Shown here one piece after another: positions 63,003-64,000 of a stretch of DNA of 64,000 bases (within the stretch, counting starts at the first letter, position 1; every line of letters begins with the position of its first letter). Made by a program: the position numbers and the translations under genes. Origin of the DNA: Rhodovibrio sodomensis (lineage in GTDB: Bacteria; Pseudomonadota; Alphaproteobacteria; Kiloniellales; Rhodovibrionaceae); the NCBI RefSeq assembly GCF_016583645.1, contig NZ_NRRL01000002.1, forward strand, positions 1-64,000, in the 5' to 3' direction. The notes beneath the pieces are model-generated. The model ran no database searches. It saw nothing but the letters and a program-made list of their open reading frames with translations, and had not been told where the DNA came from.

Positions 63003-64000
63003 CCCCGCGCCGTCCCGACGCCAGCCAGAGCTTCGCGCCCAACGGCACCGGCCCGGGCGGGCACGTGCCGGTGATGCTGCGCGAGGTGCTGGACGCGCTG
63101 CGCCCGGTCGACGGCGGCATCTACGTCGACGCCACCTTCGGCCTGGGCGGCTACGCCAAGGGCCTCCTGGACAGCGCGGACTGCACCGTCTGGGGTGTGG
63201 ACCGCGATCCGAGCGCGATTGCCCGCGGCCAGACGATGGCGGAGGCCGAGGCCGGCCGCCTGCGGCTGGTCGAGGGCCGGTTCGGCGAGCTGGACCAATT
63301 GCTGGACGCACGCGGCACCGCGCCGGTCGACGGCGTCGCCTTCGACCTGGGCGTCTCCTCCCCGCAGCTGGACGTCGCCGAGCGCGGCTTCTCGTTCCGG
63401 TTCGACGGGCCGCTCGACATGCGCATGGGACTGGATGGGCCGACCGCGGCTGACGTGGTCAACGAGGTCGCCGAAGGCGAGCTGGCGCGGATCGTGCGCG
63501 ACTACGGCGAGGAGAAGAAGGCCCGGCGGGTCGCCCGCGCGATCGCCCGCGCCCGGGGCGAAAAACCGATCCAGCGCACCGGCGAGCTGGCCGAGATCGT
63601 GCGCGGGGCGGTCGGCTTCTCCAAGACGCGCGCGAAAGCGCACGAGATCGATCCGGCGACCCGCACCTTCCAGGCGATCCGGATCTACGTGAACGACGAG
63701 CTGGGCGAACTGGAGCGCGGCCTGGCCGCGGCCGAGCGCGCGCTCAAACCGGGCGGCCGGCTCGCGGTGGTGGCGTTCCATTCGCTGGAGGACCGCGCGG
63801 TCAAGCAGTTCCTGCGCGCCCGCAGCGGGGACGTCCCGCGCGCCTCCCGGCACAGCCCGGATCCCGATCCGGCGGACCAATTGCCGGAGCCGACTTTCCG
63901 CGTGCTGTTCCGTCAGGCGAAGAAGCCAGGCGGGGACGAAGCCGAGAGCAACCCCCGGGCACGTTCCGCCCGGCTGCGCGCCGCCGAGCGCACGGCCGCG
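62999..64000 (+). CDS. rsmH: 16S rRNA (cytosine(1402)-N4)-methyltransferase, cut by window edge
   Basis: RsmH (MraW) methylates C1402 in the ribosomal decoding centre. The frame is open from the ATG to the window end (334 codons, close to the full family length). The sequence has HVPVMLREVLDALRP, the SAM motif VDATFGLGGYAKGLL, FDLGVSSPQLD, RGFSFRFDGPLDMRM, HEIDPATRTFQAIRIYVNDELGELERGL and VVAFHSLEDRAVKQFLR. The gene follows mraZ in the usual dcw order. Confidence 0.95.
   Translation, partial: MTPRRPDASQSFAPNGTGPGGHVPVMLREVLDALRPVDGGIYVDATFGLGGYAKGLLDSADCTVWGVDRDPSAIARGQTMAEAEAGRLRLVEGRFGELDQLLDARGTAPVDGVAFDLGVSSPQLDVAERGFSFRFDGPLDMRMGLDGPTAADVVNEVAEGELARIVRDYGEEKKARRVARAIARARGEKPIQRTGELAEIVRGAVGFSKTRAKAHEIDPATRTFQAIRIYVNDELGELERGLAAAERALKPGGRLAVVAFHSLEDRAVKQFLRARSGDVPRASRHSPDPDPADQLPEPTFRVLFRQAKKPGGDEAESNPRARSARLRAAERTAA

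Overview
The window reads as a chromosomal segment of a high-GC alphaproteobacterium, most likely a member of Rhodospirillales-type lineages. This is judged from the CpaA-F/TadBC pilus locus, the cmk-rpsA-ihfB-lapA and trpFBA-accD-folC orders, the TAXI TRAP transporter and the base composition. No 16S gene is present and no species is claimed. Almost all of it is core chromosome. I see no transposase, prophage, CRISPR array or cas gene. One tRNA (Ser-GGA) and the RNase P RNA are present.

Layout. 1-3161 (minus): hisZ, purA and a small conserved gene, with the first codons of another gene at the left edge. 3162-3806: repeat-rich spacer. 3807-8718: yjbQ, a CHAP-type lipoprotein, cmk, rpsA, ihfB. 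8844-14070: lapA, an ornithine-cyclodeaminase/sarcosine-oxidase-like pair, pyrF and two unknown membrane proteins. 14067-19766: trpF-trpB-trpA-accD-folC; AccD carries a long charged tail. 19925-22858: truncated GST, egtD, a 28-residue membrane peptide, tRNA-Ser and a small membrane protein. 22997-28999: chemoreceptor, lepA, a candidate structured RNA with a terminator, then a periplasmic/membrane/phosphatase group.

29313-39658 (minus) is the conserved translation cluster thrS-infC-rpmI-rplT-pheS-pheT. It is split between infC and rpmI by a divergent insert holding an Eco57I-like adenine methyltransferase and a MarR-type regulator. infC appears to start at an AUA codon. 39807-48707: an unknown protein, a universal stress protein, a fused TAXI TRAP permease and its binding protein, a BKACE/aminotransferase operon, and apt. 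48750-50348: HerA-like ATPase. 50744-59478: Flp pilin and the cpaABCDEF-tadBC pilus operon. 59715-61340: EamA exporter and AmpD-like amidase. 61691-62111: rnpB. 62526-end: mraZ and rsmH, the start of the division/cell-wall cluster, preceded by four phased TGGG boxes that look like a MraZ operator.

The most unusual feature is a dispersed twin-hairpin element of about 117 bp. It occurs six times, always just 3' of a gene, and is bounded by CTAG. In four cases its terminal TAG is itself the stop codon of the adjoining reading frame. Other families of intergenic palindromes are also present: CTCTCCC/GGGAGAG hairpins, CCACGGAGGACAC-type units and REP-like units.
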